Positions 45,541 to 55,078 of a DNA stretch of 59,939 nt are shown here, one piece after another. The position numbers and the translations under genes were made by a program. Each line of letters begins with the position of its first letter. Position 1 is the stretch's first letter. The stretch comes from Bacillaceae bacterium S4-13-56 (GTDB lineage Bacteria > Bacillota > Bacilli > Bacillales > JAWJLM01), in the NCBI GenBank assembly GCA_040191315.1, contig JAWJLM010000020.1, positions 1-59,939 of the forward strand, given 5' to 3'. Below the pieces are notes generated by a model. The model was given only the letters and a program-made list of their open reading frames with translations. It had not been told where the DNA came from and did not search any database.

Positions 45541-47049
45541 GTGTATATTGTTACCGCAAAAGAAATGTACGAAATTGACCAATACGCGATGCAAAAGGTT
45601 GGGGTAGATAGTCGTTTGTTAATGGAGAATGCGGGAAGAGCAGTGGCAGAGGAAATTCGCACGTTGGTGAAAGAAGATGAAAAAGTTTTGATCCTGTGTG
45701 GCGGAGGTAACAATGGAGGCGATGGATTCGTTGTCGCAAGAACTTTGTTGTTAAAGAGTTATCATGTAGAAGTCTGGCAGGTTGTTTCTAATGATAAGCT
45801 AACAGCAGAAGCAAAGTACCATAAGTCTTTGTTTGAACGGTGTGGTGGATTCGTAAAAGTGGTCAATTCCCCTAATGGGTTAGACTTATCTCCCTTTGAG
45901 ACCATCATCGATGCTATGCTGGGAATTGGCGTAAAGGGTCCACTTCGAGGAATGATTCGGGAGTGGGTGGAGGTAATAAACAAAACCTCTATTCAAAAGA
46001 TCTCAATTGATCTTCCGACAGGAGTCCCAGCTGATGAGGGATACAAGGTGGATGTTGCGGTCCAGGCTGATCATACGATCGTTATTCAGTGTCCAAAGGT
46101 TTCCCTGTTTCTGCAGTCAACGGCTGAATTTTATGGAAAGTGGAGATTAGTAGACATTGGTCTTCCTATACTCCTTCTAGAGGACCAACTATCCGGTAGA
46201 AGGATACGAACGAAGAAAGATGTCCAATCTTCATTACCAATTAGGCATCAATTTTCTCATAAGGGTTCTCATGGAAAAGGAATCGTTATTGGAGGAAGTC
46301 GGGAGATGCCGAACGCACCTGCTTTTAGTGTAGCATCAGCCTTAAAAAGTGGAATAGGGTTGGTGACCATAGGTTGTACATGGGAAACTTATCAACAAAT
46401 ACGCGTATCGATTCCAGAAGCTACTTACCAACAAGTGGATCCTTTTCAGGAACCTTCGTGGGCGGATTTTGAGAGATACGGAGCAGCTGCTATTGGGATG
46501 GGAATGGGCAGAGAGGAAGAAGTTCAAAAGTTTATTATTAATTTTTTAAAGAACTTTCAGCAACCTCTTGTCGTAGATGCAGACGCCTTGTTTGCCATCG
46601 CAAACCATCTCGATCTATTAACGAAACGATCTTCACCTACCATATTAACTCCACATTTTGGGGAGTTTGCTAGACTGACAGGAAAGACTGTGAGTGAAAT
46701 TGAAGAGCGGCCTTTTGAGTTAAGTAAGGAGTTTGCTGAAAAGTATAAAGTGTATTTAGTATTAAAAGGCCCTTTTACAATTATCACTGATCTGTCTGGG
46801 AGTCAATGGGTAAGCTCTACAGGAAATCCGGGTTTAGCAAAGGGTGGAAGCGGAGATGTGCTCTCAGGCATTATCTTATCTATGATTTTACAATCATCTA
46901 CTTTGATAGATGCTATTGTAAATAGCTGTTGGATCCATGGCAAAACAGCCGATCTGTGGCTTGAAGATGGACATACCTCCTTTGCATTTACGGCAACGGA
47001 TCTGATTCAAAGACTTGGTCACACAATTTCGTACGTGGAAAAGCGGTAG
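45541..47049 (+). CDS. nnr: Bifunctional NAD(P)H-hydrate epimerase / ADP-dependent dehydratase (YjeF-type)
   Basis: A 502-residue repair enzyme for damaged NAD(P)H. The N-terminal YjeF epimerase domain includes SRLLMENAGRAVAEE and CGGGNNGGDGFVVAR. The C-terminal carbohydrate-kinase-like dehydratase starts near residue 230, with HKGSHGKGIVIGGS, ILTPHFGEFARL and the catalytic GNPGLAKGGSGDVLSG. The GTG at 45541 has GGAGGG six bases upstream; the ATG at 45520 would include that ribosome site. Confidence 0.94.
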   Translation: MYIVTAKEMYEIDQYAMQKVGVDSRLLMENAGRAVAEEIRTLVKEDEKVLILCGGGNNGGDGFVVARTLLLKSYHVEVWQVVSNDKLTAEAKYHKSLFERCGGFVKVVNSPNGLDLSPFETIIDAMLGIGVKGPLRGMIREWVEVINKTSIQKISIDLPTGVPADEGYKVDVAVQADHTIVIQCPKVSLFLQSTAEFYGKWRLVDIGLPILLLEDQLSGRRIRTKKDVQSSLPIRHQFSHKGSHGKGIVIGGSREMPNAPAFSVASALKSGIGLVTIGCTWETYQQIRVSIPEATYQQVDPFQEPSWADFERYGAAAIGMGMGREEEVQKFIINFLKNFQQPLVVDADALFAIANHLDLLTKRSSPTILTPHFGEFARLTGKTVSEIEERPFELSKEFAEKYKVYLVLKGPFTIITDLSGSQWVSSTGNPGLAKGGSGDVLSGIILSMILQSSTLIDAIVNSCWIHGKTADLWLEDGHTSFAFTATDLIQRLGHTISYVEKR

Positions 47050-47099
47050 TTTGGTTCCCTTTGTCCTGGCGTAATGTTTGAGACAAAGGAGATGAGGGT

Positions 47100-48128
47100 G
47101 TGAAAAAGAGATTCCTCTTTTTAATTTTTGCCTCTCTTATGTTGATTCTAAGTGCATGTGGGGATCAATCTAAGGAAGATGTCATAGAAGGTTTGGAAAA
47201 CAAACTAGAAAACCTTAATAGTTATAAAACCGAGGCGAAAATGACACTGAAAACAGGAGAAGAAGAGCAACAATATAATATTGAAGTATGGCATAAAAAG
47301 CCAGAGTATTACAGAGTAATGCTTAAAAACAATAGAGATGAGAAAGGAAGCCAAATCATTCTTCGAAATGATGATGGGGTATTCGTATTAACTCCTGCGT
47401 TAAATAAGAGTTTTAAATTCCAAAGTGACTGGCCATTTAATAGCAGCCAACCTTATCTCTATGCCTCTTTAGTGGATGATATTTTAAAAGATCCTGAAGC
47501 AACATTTGAAGCTACCGAAGACCACTACGTCTTTACTACTAAAACGAACTATCAAGATAATAAGAGTCTTCCGAAACAAGAGATTTACTTTGACAAAAAG
47601 TCCTATGCACCGGCGAAGGTGAGAGTGTTAGATAAAGACAATAATACCTTGGTTGAGGTGACTTATGCAGGTTTTGAGTTCGATAAGTCATTTGAGGACA
47701 ATGCCTTTGATATGGAAACGAACATGACTAGTGGTGTTGATGGTGTTCCTGTAATGGCTAATGGGGATGGAGAGCAATTGGCTCAGGAATTAACTGTACT
47801 TTATCCATTAGTTACTCCTGAGGGCACTGAACTAGAAGAAGAAAAGCAAGTTCAGTTAGAAAATGGAGAGCGTGTGATTTTGACCTTTAAAGGTGATAAA
47901 AACTTTACTCTTATAGAGGAATATAAAGAGGTTCAGCCGACGAGTGCCTCTCAGACAGTAAATGTCGAAGGTGATCCTGTAAATTTAGGATTCACGATGG
48001 GAGCTTTGAAGGAAAAATCTCTAGAGTGGAGCTATAAAGGAATGGATTTCGTGCTGGCAAGTGAAGACCTAACTCAAGAGGAAATGATTGAGATTGCCCA
48101 ATCTGTGACAGGACAAGGAGTAAAATAA
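47100..48128 (+). CDS. ydcC: YdcC-like LolA-fold lipoprotein
   Basis: A 342-residue lipoprotein. Signal MKKRFLFLIFASLMLILSAC with the lipobox L-S-A-C puts the lipidated Cys at residue 20. Then SYKTEAKMTLKTGEEEQQYNIEVWHKKPEYYRV and PALNKSFKFQSDWP are the LolA/DUF4367-type beta-sheet strands seen in YdcC. It sits on the outer face of the membrane; in B. subtilis ydcC is sporulation-linked. The GTG has GGAGATGAGG. Placed between nnr and alr as in Bacillus. Confidence 0.9.
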   Translation: MKKRFLFLIFASLMLILSACGDQSKEDVIEGLENKLENLNSYKTEAKMTLKTGEEEQQYNIEVWHKKPEYYRVMLKNNRDEKGSQIILRNDDGVFVLTPALNKSFKFQSDWPFNSSQPYLYASLVDDILKDPEATFEATEDHYVFTTKTNYQDNKSLPKQEIYFDKKSYAPAKVRVLDKDNNTLVEVTYAGFEFDKSFEDNAFDMETNMTSGVDGVPVMANGDGEQLAQELTVLYPLVTPEGTELEEEKQVQLENGERVILTFKGDKNFTLIEEYKEVQPTSASQTVNVEGDPVNLGFTMGALKEKSLEWSYKGMDFVLASEDLTQEEMIEIAQSVTGQGVK

Positions 48129-48186
48129 TAATTCACAGCAGGCTCAGGGATTTCCCCGGTCTGCTTTATTTTTTAGAAAATTAGGT

Positions 48187-48215
48187 TTGACACTTAGGTA
48201 TCAGACGATAAATAA
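48187..48215 (+). promoter_or_regulatory. Sigma-A promoter of alr
   Basis: TTGACA at 48187-48192 and TAAATA/AAATAA at 48209-48215 with a 16-17 bp spacer, about 40 bases before the alr start. Confidence 0.6.
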
Positions 48216-48251
48216 TGAGAGAAAAAGGCGCACTTGAAAGGAGTCTTCACC

Positions 48252-49415
48252 TTGTCAAGCCACTCTTATTTTCGAGATACTTGGGTTGAGATTAATTTAG
48301 ATGCAATTGAAAATAATATCATGGAACTAAAGACACGTTTGCCAAAAGGAAAAAAGATTTATGCGGTTGTAAAAGCGAATGGGTATGGCCATGGAGATGT
48401 GCAAGTTGCTAAAGTAGCGTTAGAGGCTGGTGCCTATGGACTTGCCGTTTCCCTTTTAGATGAAGCAATAAGCCTTCGCTTGGCTGAAATCCAAGCCCCC
48501 ATTTTAGTTATGGGGAGAGTTAGACCAGAAGATGCTGTCTTAGCCGCCAAGTATGATATTACACTTGCCGTATTTCAAAAGGAATGGATGGAGGAAATGC
48601 CTCATCTAGAAAATCCTCTAAACATTCATTTGAAAATAGATACAGGAATGGGTAGGGTGGGCTTACGGACTGAAGAGGAAATGGACGAGATTATTTCTTT
48701 AGTCAAAACAAAGAATGTGCGGCTGACTGGTGTTTTCACCCATTTTGCGACGGCGGATGAGCCTGATTTAGATTATTATAATGAACAAAATCGACGATTC
48801 TCAATTCTTCTAGAAAGACTTAAATTTCTATATCCAAAACCATTTGAGGTTCATACAGGAAACAGCGCAGCTGCGCTAAGATTTCCAGAGGAAATGTATG
48901 ACTCGGTGCGTTATGGAATTAGTATGTATGGACTTTATCCTAGTGATTGGGTGAAACAACATCCTCCCTTCCAGCTGACCCCAGCACTTTCTTTACAGAG
49001 TAAGCTTATTCATGTAAAAAAACTTCCACCAGGTGAATCTATTAGCTATGGGGCAACCTACACTACAGAAACGGAAGAGTGGATTGGTACAGTTCCTATT
49101 GGATATGCGGATGGATGGATTCGAAAGTTACAGGGCTCTGAGGTGTTGGTTGCTGGGGAAAGAGCGCAAGTGGTTGGAAGGATTTGCATGGACCAAATGA
49201 TGATTCGTCTTCAGGGGCCGATTCCAGTCGGCACCCAAGTAACGATGATTGGTCAACAACAAAATCAAAGCATATCCATGGATGAGATTGCCCAGTATTT
49301 GGATACAATTAATTATGAAATTTCGTGTATGATTAGTAATCGTGTTCCGAGAGTTTACTTCCGTAAAGGAAATGTGCTCGAGGTGGTTAATGGGATTTTG
49401 CCCGAAAAAGTATAA
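48252..49415 (+). CDS. alr: Alanine racemase
   Basis: A 387-residue PLP enzyme that makes D-alanine for peptidoglycan. PLP-Lys is in YAVVKANGYGHG near residue 40; the catalytic Tyr is in SISYGATYTTE near 265. HLKIDTGMGRVG and GRICMDQMMIRL are conserved. The TTG at 48252 has AAAGGAG eight bases upstream and gives the usual N-terminus; the TTG at 48234 overlaps that site. Confidence 0.95.
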   Translation: MSSHSYFRDTWVEINLDAIENNIMELKTRLPKGKKIYAVVKANGYGHGDVQVAKVALEAGAYGLAVSLLDEAISLRLAEIQAPILVMGRVRPEDAVLAAKYDITLAVFQKEWMEEMPHLENPLNIHLKIDTGMGRVGLRTEEEMDEIISLVKTKNVRLTGVFTHFATADEPDLDYYNEQNRRFSILLERLKFLYPKPFEVHTGNSAAALRFPEEMYDSVRYGISMYGLYPSDWVKQHPPFQLTPALSLQSKLIHVKKLPPGESISYGATYTTETEEWIGTVPIGYADGWIRKLQGSEVLVAGERAQVVGRICMDQMMIRLQGPIPVGTQVTMIGQQQNQSISMDEIAQYLDTINYEISCMISNRVPRVYFRKGNVLEVVNGILPEKV

Positions 49416-49500
49416 TTTGCATCCATTGGGTTATTATGGAATTATGGAGTGATAATGCAGTTTTAAATACCGTTTTTTACTGAAATACTTGAAAATGACT

Positions 49501-49529
49501 TTGCATTGACTATTAGTCGGTGGTATCAT
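49501..49529 (+). promoter_or_regulatory. Promoter of ndoAI-ndoA
   Basis: TTGCAT (49501-49506), 17-bp spacer, TATCAT (49524-49529). Confidence 0.55.
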
Positions 49530-49580
49530 AAAAGAGGATGTAAATCGTTCGAATAGAGTTGATGGTGGAGGTGCATGGTA

Positions 49581-49856
49581 GTGTCCAAAGGATCCCAAGA
49601 AATTGTGATCAAATTACCTGAAAATCTTTTAACTGAGTTGGACGTGGTGCTTCAAATGGAAAATGGAGATCGTGATGAATTCATTTACAATGCTACAAAA
49701 ATGTATTTGCGTGAGCGAAAGAAAACGCAAATTCGTGAAAAAATGCGACGGGGCTACATGGAAATGGCAAAAATCAATTTAAACATCGCTTCAGAATCCT
49801 TTCTAGCTGAAGAGGAGGCTGAAAACACCTCAGAGCGCCTAGTGAGTGGGGTGTAA
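49581..49856 (+). CDS. ndoAI: Antitoxin EndoAI (MazE-type)
   Basis: A 91-residue ribbon-helix-helix antitoxin that binds and blocks Endo[20 protein letters not shown] is the DNA-binding strand and helix; the C-terminal [19 protein letters not shown] and [12 protein letters not shown] are nearly those of B. subtilis. The GTG at 49581 has GGAGG nine bases upstream; the ATG at 49575 is too close to it. Confidence 0.93.
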   Translation: MSKGSQEIVIKLPENLLTELDVVLQMENGDRDEFIYNATKMYLRERKKTQIREKMRRGYMEMAKINLNIASESFLAEEEAENTSERLVSGV

Positions 49857-49860
49857 TGAT

Positions 49861-50211
49861 TTGATCGTTAAACGTGGCGACGTTTATTTTGCTGATCTTT
49901 CACCAGTAGTTGGTTCGGAGCAAGGTGGCGTGCGCCCAGTCCTAATTCTCCAGAATGACATTGGGAATCGCTTTAGTCCAACGGTGATCGTAGCGGCCAT
50001 TACTGCGCAAATACAAAAAGCAAAGCTTCCTACACATGTAGAAATTGATGCCAAAAAATATCGTTTTGAACGTGACTCGGTAATATTGCTGGAACAAATA
50101 CGTACTATAGATAAGCAAAGACTAACAGACAAAATTACTCAATTAGATGAAACGATGATGAGTCGTGTAGATGAATCTTTACAAATTAGCTTAGGTCTTA
50201 TTGATTTTTAA
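49861..50211 (+). CDS. ndoA: mRNA interferase EndoA (MazF-type)
   Basis: A 116-residue endoribonuclease that cuts at UACAU. The sequence [36 protein letters not shown] and [15 protein letters not shown] is almost identical to B. subtilis EndoA. The TTG start at 49861 is used there too. It follows ndoAI by 4 bp and is upstream of the sigB operon, the conserved Bacillus arrangement. Confidence 0.96.
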   Translation: MIVKRGDVYFADLSPVVGSEQGGVRPVLILQNDIGNRFSPTVIVAAITAQIQKAKLPTHVEIDAKKYRFERDSVILLEQIRTIDKQRLTDKITQLDETMMSRVDESLQISLGLIDF

Positions 50212-50214
50212 ACA

Positions 50215-50242
50215 AAGCTGCCCAATGAGGGCAGCTTTTTTA
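50215..50242 (+). terminator. Terminator of ndoAI-ndoA
   Basis: AAGCTGCCC / GGGCAGCTT stem, then TTTT. Confidence 0.9.
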
Positions 50243-50464
50243 CAAGATAAGAAATCATTATGGCTCGCTTCGCGGAGCCACCATCTACCATGAAAATGGA
50301 TTCCTAACCTTTGGGAATACCTTTAATAACAATATGACCAGGTCGAAATATACATTGGTGGATCCTGAAAAAGGATACCCTGCATAAGAAACGGGTTGTG
50401 ACGGTATAGAAGTACCATCTATTGTGACTAGATCACGTAAACAAAAGTTTTACAGGGTCTGTTT

Positions 50465-50630
50465 TCATACAAAAGTATAAAATTTGTCTATCTCCAGCGA
50501 AAAAGCATCATCGAGTAATCTTCGAAGTTTTTGCCCCGAGTAATCGCAGGAAGGAAAGCTACTTAAAGCTTCTTCGCAGAAACAAGTGTTTTTCTTGTTT
50601 CGAGGCGCTCTTGCACTTTTCTTATTATGT
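50465..50630 (+). repeat. Dispersed intergenic repeat, second long copy
   Basis: ATACAAAAGTATAAAATTTG, CTCCAGCGAAAAAGCATCAT and CGAAGTTTTTGCCC match 27925-28075 almost base for base. It ends near TTGCACTTTTCTTA. The rest of 50243-50778 holds a short decayed-looking stretch (50290-50440, reading ...TRSKYTLVDPEKGYPA-stop) that I could not identify. Confidence 0.75.
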
Positions 50631-50778
50631 ATAAACGGAAATTATATACGTTTTATACTTAAGTTTTTCTAACGTTTAGCTTAAAAGGTCAAATGGCTGT
50701 CCTGATTATTTGCAGAACCTTTAGAGAAATGGCACAATAATAATATTGTATGATGATGGAATAGATGGAGGGAAGGAT

Positions 50779-51645
50779 ATGGACCAAACCTTGAAGGCAA
50801 TAGTGATGGAGCATAGTGATGAGATTATAAGAATGTGGCTTGAGGAAATTAAGAATCAGAAAAACGAACATACAGAGTCCATTTCTGTGGAAATGATGGA
50901 GTCTACCAATCGAGAATTTGTAAATGTTATATTCTCAAGTATAGAGAAACAAGGTTTAACTCAAGAAATTGATAAATTTTCAGAACGCTTAATTAATCTT
51001 GGCTGGCCATTAAGCTATTTAACAGAAGGGATGCATACCTTTCGTCGTGTAACCATTAATTTTATTTTATCTCAATCTAACGAAATACATACAGATTATA
51101 TTGGCAAAGTGATGGATAGTGTCGATGCATGGGTGGACCCTATCATCACTAAGCTTGTGAATGAGTATTCTGGAAGCTGGGAAAACATTGTTTCTATTCA
51201 AAAGATGGCTTTACAGGAGTTATCTGCTCCATTAATTCCTGTTATGGACAATATTACGATTATGCCGCTTATTGGAACTATTGATACTGAACGTGCCAAA
51301 CAAATTATGGAGAACCTTTTAGAAGGTGTAATTAAACATCATTCTGAGGTTGTTTTAATAGATATTACCGGTGTACCTGTAGTCGATACTATGGTAGCTC
51401 ATCATATTATACAGGCTGCCGAGGCGGTTCGGCTTATTGGATCCACTTGTATCTTAGTGGGAATTCGTCCGGAAATTGCTCAAACTATTGTAAATTTAGG
51501 AATTGACCTTTCACGATTCCCGACAAAGAGCACATTGAAGAAAGGATTTGCTTCTGCTTTAGAACTTACTGACCGCAAAATAGTGGATGTAGGAAACGAT
51601 GAAAAAGATATTGAGTCAATATTGTATTCACTAAATAAGGAGTGA
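50779..51645 (+). CDS. rsbR: RsbR, stressosome co-antagonist
   Basis: A 288-residue stressosome scaffold. The N-terminal half is the non-haem globin-like sensor domain; the C-terminal half is a STAS domain, [20 protein letters not shown] and [19 protein letters not shown], with Thr 170 and Thr 204 at the RsbT phosphorylation sites. The ATG at 50779 has GGAGGGAAGG. First gene of the eight-gene sigB operon. Confidence 0.95.
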   Translation: MDQTLKAIVMEHSDEIIRMWLEEIKNQKNEHTESISVEMMESTNREFVNVIFSSIEKQGLTQEIDKFSERLINLGWPLSYLTEGMHTFRRVTINFILSQSNEIHTDYIGKVMDSVDAWVDPIITKLVNEYSGSWENIVSIQKMALQELSAPLIPVMDNITIMPLIGTIDTERAKQIMENLLEGVIKHHSEVVLIDITGVPVVDTMVAHHIIQAAEAVRLIGSTCILVGIRPEIAQTIVNLGIDLSRFPTKSTLKKGFASALELTDRKIVDVGNDEKDIESILYSLNKE

Positions 51646-51649
51646 TCCT

Positions 51650-52006
51650 ATGAGAATACCCATATTAAAGCTCCACAATTTCTTATTGATATCTATCCAA
51701 ATAGATTTAGATGATCAAACGGCTATCCAGTTTCAAGAGGATTTGCTGAACAAAATTCATAGCTCAGGTGCAACGGGTGTGGTCATAGATTTAACTTCAG
51801 TTGATATTATTGATTCATTTATTGCAAAGGTTTTAGGTGATGTAGTTAGCATGTCAGATCTAATGGGGGCGAAAGTGGTTTTAACTGGCATTCAACCTGC
51901 TGTAGCTATGACGTTAATTGATCTTGGAATCCATTTGCAAGATGTTCCAACTGCGCTAGATCTAGAACAAGGGTTGATTAAACTTCGCCAGGAATTGGAG
52001 GAATGA
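51650..52006 (+). CDS. rsbS: RsbS, stressosome antagonist of RsbT
   Basis: A 118-residue single STAS domain that holds RsbT in the stressosome. [14 protein letters not shown] carries the phosphorylatable Ser near residue 56. ATG with AAGGAGTGATCC, 4 bp after rsbR. Confidence 0.96.
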   Translation: MRIPILKLHNFLLISIQIDLDDQTAIQFQEDLLNKIHSSGATGVVIDLTSVDIIDSFIAKVLGDVVSMSDLMGAKVVLTGIQPAVAMTLIDLGIHLQDVPTALDLEQGLIKLRQELEE

Positions 52007-52010
52007 TCAG

Positions 52011-52412
52011 ATGGACTTCCAATCCTGTGTACCAATAAAACAAGAATGGGATATTGTAGGGGCTCGACAGCTTGGCCGAGACATTGCAAAGACACTTGGG
52101 TTTGGTACGGTTGACCAAGCTAGAATTGCTACCGCAATTTCTGAACTAGCAAGAAATATCTATTTATATGCTGGTACAGGCCAAATCAATTTTGAAGTGA
52201 TTGAAGATATGACCCACAAAGGATTATGTATTATCGCATCAGATAAAGGGCCGGGAATCCAAGAGATCAGTCAGGCCATGGAGGATGGGTATACCACTTC
52301 TGGTGGTCTTGGTGCTGGTTTACCTGGAGTGAAAAGATTAATGGATGAGTTCGATATTATCTCAAGACCTGGTGAGGGTGTGCAAGTAAAAGTTATGAAG
52401 TGGTTGCGATAG
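52011..52412 (+). CDS. rsbT: RsbT, stressosome kinase and RsbU activator
   Basis: A 133-residue GHKL kinase that phosphorylates RsbR and RsbS, then leaves to activate RsbU. N-box SELARNIYLYAG, G1 SDKGPGI and G2 TTSGGLGAGLPG are complete. ATG with TTGGAGGAATGATC, 4 bp after rsbS. Confidence 0.96.
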   Translation: MDFQSCVPIKQEWDIVGARQLGRDIAKTLGFGTVDQARIATAISELARNIYLYAGTGQINFEVIEDMTHKGLCIIASDKGPGIQEISQAMEDGYTTSGGLGAGLPGVKRLMDEFDIISRPGEGVQVKVMKWLR

Positions 52413-52425
52413 GGAGGATTTTTGG

Positions 52426-53436
52426 ATGACTCTTGAACAAGAGTTAAAGACTTATAAAGAATTTCTTCGTCAATATATTCATAGTCAAGATGAACAAGCG
52501 TTATATCAGGCTGAGCAAATCATTAAACAACTAATCCAACATAATACCTCGCCTGAGGAAATTATTAATATTCATATACAAGCTATGGAACAGTTATATC
52601 CAAATTTAACAAATGAAATAAAAAACTCATTTAATTTTCTCCTTGAGGCTATGATATCTTATGGGCTCGCATATCAAGAGTATCAAGTCTTACGCGAAAA
52701 GCAGGTGGAAATTAAATCTGAAATTGAAGTAGCAGCAAATATGCAACAGACTTTATTGTCTACGAAAAAACCCACTATCAAAGGTGTGGATATTGGAGTA
52801 ATTAGTGTACCTGCTAAGCAAATGAATGGGGACTATTATCATTTCATTGATGACCAACAAGATCATTTGGGTGTGGCCATTGCTGATGTGGTGGGAAAAG
52901 GAGTCCCAGCAGCGTTATGTATGTCCATGATCAAATATTCTTTAGATAGTTTTCCGCACGACCGCATAGAACCAACTCTAATATTAAAAAATTTAAATCG
53001 GGTTGTTGAAAAAGATGTGGATCCCAGCATGTTTATTACTATGTTGTTTGGTCTATACAATCTCAATGAACACGTATTTACGTATGCCTCAGCAGGACAT
53101 GAGCCTGGATTTTATTATGAATCAAATACACAAACCTTTCATACGATGGATGGTAATGGATTAGTTTTAGGCGTGGATTCAAAGGTGAGCTATGCATCTT
53201 TTACTCAAAAAGTCGAAAAAGGGGATATGCTCATTCTTTTGACAGACGGTGTAACAGAATGTCGAAAGGGTGATCAATTTATCGAACGAGATGAAATTAT
53301 ACAGGTTCTTGAACAATATAAATCCTTACCTGCTCAGGAGATGGTGGAGGAAGTTTTTCGACATTTTGAGCGAATCCAGGATTTCGAATTGCGTGATGAT
53401 TTCACTATGATTGTCTTGAGAAGAGGAACCAACTAA
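52426..53436 (+). CDS. rsbU: RsbU, PP2C phosphatase activated by RsbT
   Basis: A 336-residue protein. The N-terminal ~90 residues form the helical RsbT-binding domain; the rest is a SpoIIE/PP2C phosphatase that dephosphorylates RsbV~P. Metal-binding residues are in GVAIADVVGKGVPAALCM, YASAGHEPGFYY, LLTDGVTECR and RDDFTMIVLRR. ATG with AGGGAGG. Confidence 0.95.
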   Translation: MTLEQELKTYKEFLRQYIHSQDEQALYQAEQIIKQLIQHNTSPEEIINIHIQAMEQLYPNLTNEIKNSFNFLLEAMISYGLAYQEYQVLREKQVEIKSEIEVAANMQQTLLSTKKPTIKGVDIGVISVPAKQMNGDYYHFIDDQQDHLGVAIADVVGKGVPAALCMSMIKYSLDSFPHDRIEPTLILKNLNRVVEKDVDPSMFITMLFGLYNLNEHVFTYASAGHEPGFYYESNTQTFHTMDGNGLVLGVDSKVSYASFTQKVEKGDMLILLTDGVTECRKGDQFIERDEIIQVLEQYKSLPAQEMVEEVFRHFERIQDFELRDDFTMIVLRRGTN

Positions 53437-53462
53437 GTTTAGCTTCGTCAAAAAACGGGTAC
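53437..53462 (+). promoter_or_regulatory. Sigma-B promoter inside the rsb operon
   Basis: GTTTAG (53437-53442), 14-bp spacer, GGGTAC (53457-53462), between rsbU and rsbV. In B. subtilis the same position carries the autoregulatory sigma-B promoter of rsbVW-sigB-rsbX. Confidence 0.85.
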
Positions 53463-53506
53463 ATTCTTGTCATGTCTATAATAAGGAAATTGCAGGAGGG
53501 TGAGTC

Positions 53507-53836
53507 ATGGATTTAAGCGTCACGGTAGAAAATAAAGACCAAGAGATGGTGTTAGTTTTAGCTGGAGAAATAGATGCATACACTGCGCCGCAATTAAAAG
53601 AAAAGCTTTTGCCTCTTACTCAAGAAGAGGGCGCGGTTGTGAAAATTGACTTAACAGATATTCAATATATGGATAGTACGGGCTTAGGTGTATTTATCAG
53701 CGCATTAAAGTCAACCAAAGAACATAATAGTTCCATGAAACTTGTGAATTTACAAGAAAGGGTATATCGATTATTTAAAATCACGGGACTTATTGAGATT
53801 ATGGATATTGATTCCACGCTGCGGGGTGTCGATTAA
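53507..53836 (+). CDS. rsbV: RsbV, anti-anti-sigma factor
   Basis: A 109-residue STAS protein. QYMDSTGLGVFISALK carries the phosphorylatable Ser 57. Unphosphorylated RsbV binds RsbW and frees sigma-B. ATG with AGGAGGGTGAGTC. Stop overlaps the rsbW start region. Confidence 0.96.
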   Translation: MDLSVTVENKDQEMVLVLAGEIDAYTAPQLKEKLLPLTQEEGAVVKIDLTDIQYMDSTGLGVFISALKSTKEHNSSMKLVNLQERVYRLFKITGLIEIMDIDSTLRGVD

Positions 53837-54315
53837 TGGAGGAACAATTTGATTTCATTGAACTGAAGGTTCCTGCTAAACCAGAGTATGTGGGAGTGGT
53901 AAGATTAAGTGTTTCTGGGATTGCGAACCGCCTAGGTTTTTCCTATGATGATATTGAAGATATGAAGGTCGCTATTTCAGAAGCGATCACAAATGCAGTA
54001 AAGCACGCTTATAATGAAACTGGTGAGGGAGAAGTCACCATTGGCTTTGGAATATACATGAATCGTTTAGAGATCATGGTCTCTGACCGAGGGGAAAGTT
54101 TTAAATTAGAAGAGGTTAAAAAAGAAATAGGCCCCTATAAAGAAACGGAGGATGTAAGAGGATTACGTGAGGGGGGCTTTGGTCTTTACTTGATTCATAC
54201 ATTGATGGATAAGGTTGAAATTAATAATAATTCAGGAGTGATCGTCCTTATGACCAAATACCTTACAGAGAATGAGGTGGGGTTTAATGGCGACCAAATC
54301 TCAACCACACAATAA
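53836..54315 (+). CDS. rsbW: RsbW, anti-sigma-B factor and RsbV kinase
   Basis: A 159-residue GHKL kinase. N-box AISEAITNAVKHAY, G1 VSDRGESF and G2 LREGGFGLYLIHTL are intact. It sequesters sigma-B or phosphorylates RsbV depending on ATP and partners. It ends 29 bp past the sigB start, so the two are coupled and balanced. Confidence 0.96.
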   Translation: MEEQFDFIELKVPAKPEYVGVVRLSVSGIANRLGFSYDDIEDMKVAISEAITNAVKHAYNETGEGEVTIGFGIYMNRLEIMVSDRGESFKLEEVKKEIGPYKETEDVRGLREGGFGLYLIHTLMDKVEINNNSGVIVLMTKYLTENEVGFNGDQISTTQ

Positions 54316-55078
54316 CCGTGAGGATGAGGTTTACCAATGGATTTCTGTGCTACAAAAAAATCCACAGGATGAGGAAACTCAAGAGAAAATCGTAGTGTCC
54401 TATAAGCATCTTGTGGAATCAATCGCAAGGAAATATTCAAAAAGTAGTCCCATTCATGAAGACTTAGTTCAAGTAGGAATGTTAGGGTTACTAGCAGCCA
54501 TCCGTAGGTATGACCCATCTTTAGGTAAATCATTTGAATCATTTGCCATCCCTACCATTATTGGTGAAATCAAAAGATTTATTCGCGATAAGACATGGAG
54601 TGTCCATGTTCCAAGAAGAATAAAGGAATTAGGTCCGAAAATTCGGAATGCTGTGGAGGAGCTGACCACTGATCTTCAACGTTCACCTACAGTGCCAGAA
54701 ATTGCAAAGCATATCGGAGCTTCTGAAGAAGAAATACTAGAGACAATGGAAATGGGAAAAAGTTACAAAGCCCTTTCTGTTGATCGAAAAATTGAAGCGG
54801 ATTTCGATGGAAGTACCGTGACCATCCTTGATCTAATTGGGAAGCAGGAGAACGGGTTTGAACATGTTAATCAACAGCTACTTCTAGAAAAAATCCTTCC
54901 TATTTTATCGGAAAGAGAACAGGAAATATTACGATATACCTATTTTGAAAATTTAAGTCAAAAAGAAACCGGAGAATTATTAGGAATTTCTCAAATGCAT
55001 GTATCCCGATTACAACGAAGAGCCCTTCGTAAACTTCGAGCAGCTCTTCAAACGGAAACATCGGAGGTCTATTATTGA
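54287..55078 (+). CDS. sigB: RNA polymerase sigma-B, general stress sigma factor
   Basis: A 263-residue SigB/SigF-class sigma factor. Region 2: HEDLVQVGMLGLLAAIRRYD and KSFESFAIPTIIGEIKRFI; region 3: RIKELGPKIRNAVEEL; region 4: LSQKETGELLGISQMHVSRL. The ATG at 54287 has GAGGTGGGG four to five bases upstream and lies within rsbW; the in-frame ATG at 54272 lacks a site. Confidence 0.96.
   Translation: MATKSQPHNNREDEVYQWISVLQKNPQDEETQEKIVVSYKHLVESIARKYSKSSPIHEDLVQVGMLGLLAAIRRYDPSLGKSFESFAIPTIIGEIKRFIRDKTWSVHVPRRIKELGPKIRNAVEELTTDLQRSPTVPEIAKHIGASEEEILETMEMGKSYKALSVDRKIEADFDGSTVTILDLIGKQENGFEHVNQQLLLEKILPILSEREQEILRYTYFENLSQKETGELLGISQMHVSRLQRRALRKLRAALQTETSEVYY

Noticed and set aside
50243-50460. 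Decayed coding fragment reading TRSKYTLVDPEKGYPA
   Set aside because: The open stretch is short, has no start, and I cannot tie it to any family, so no gene is called.
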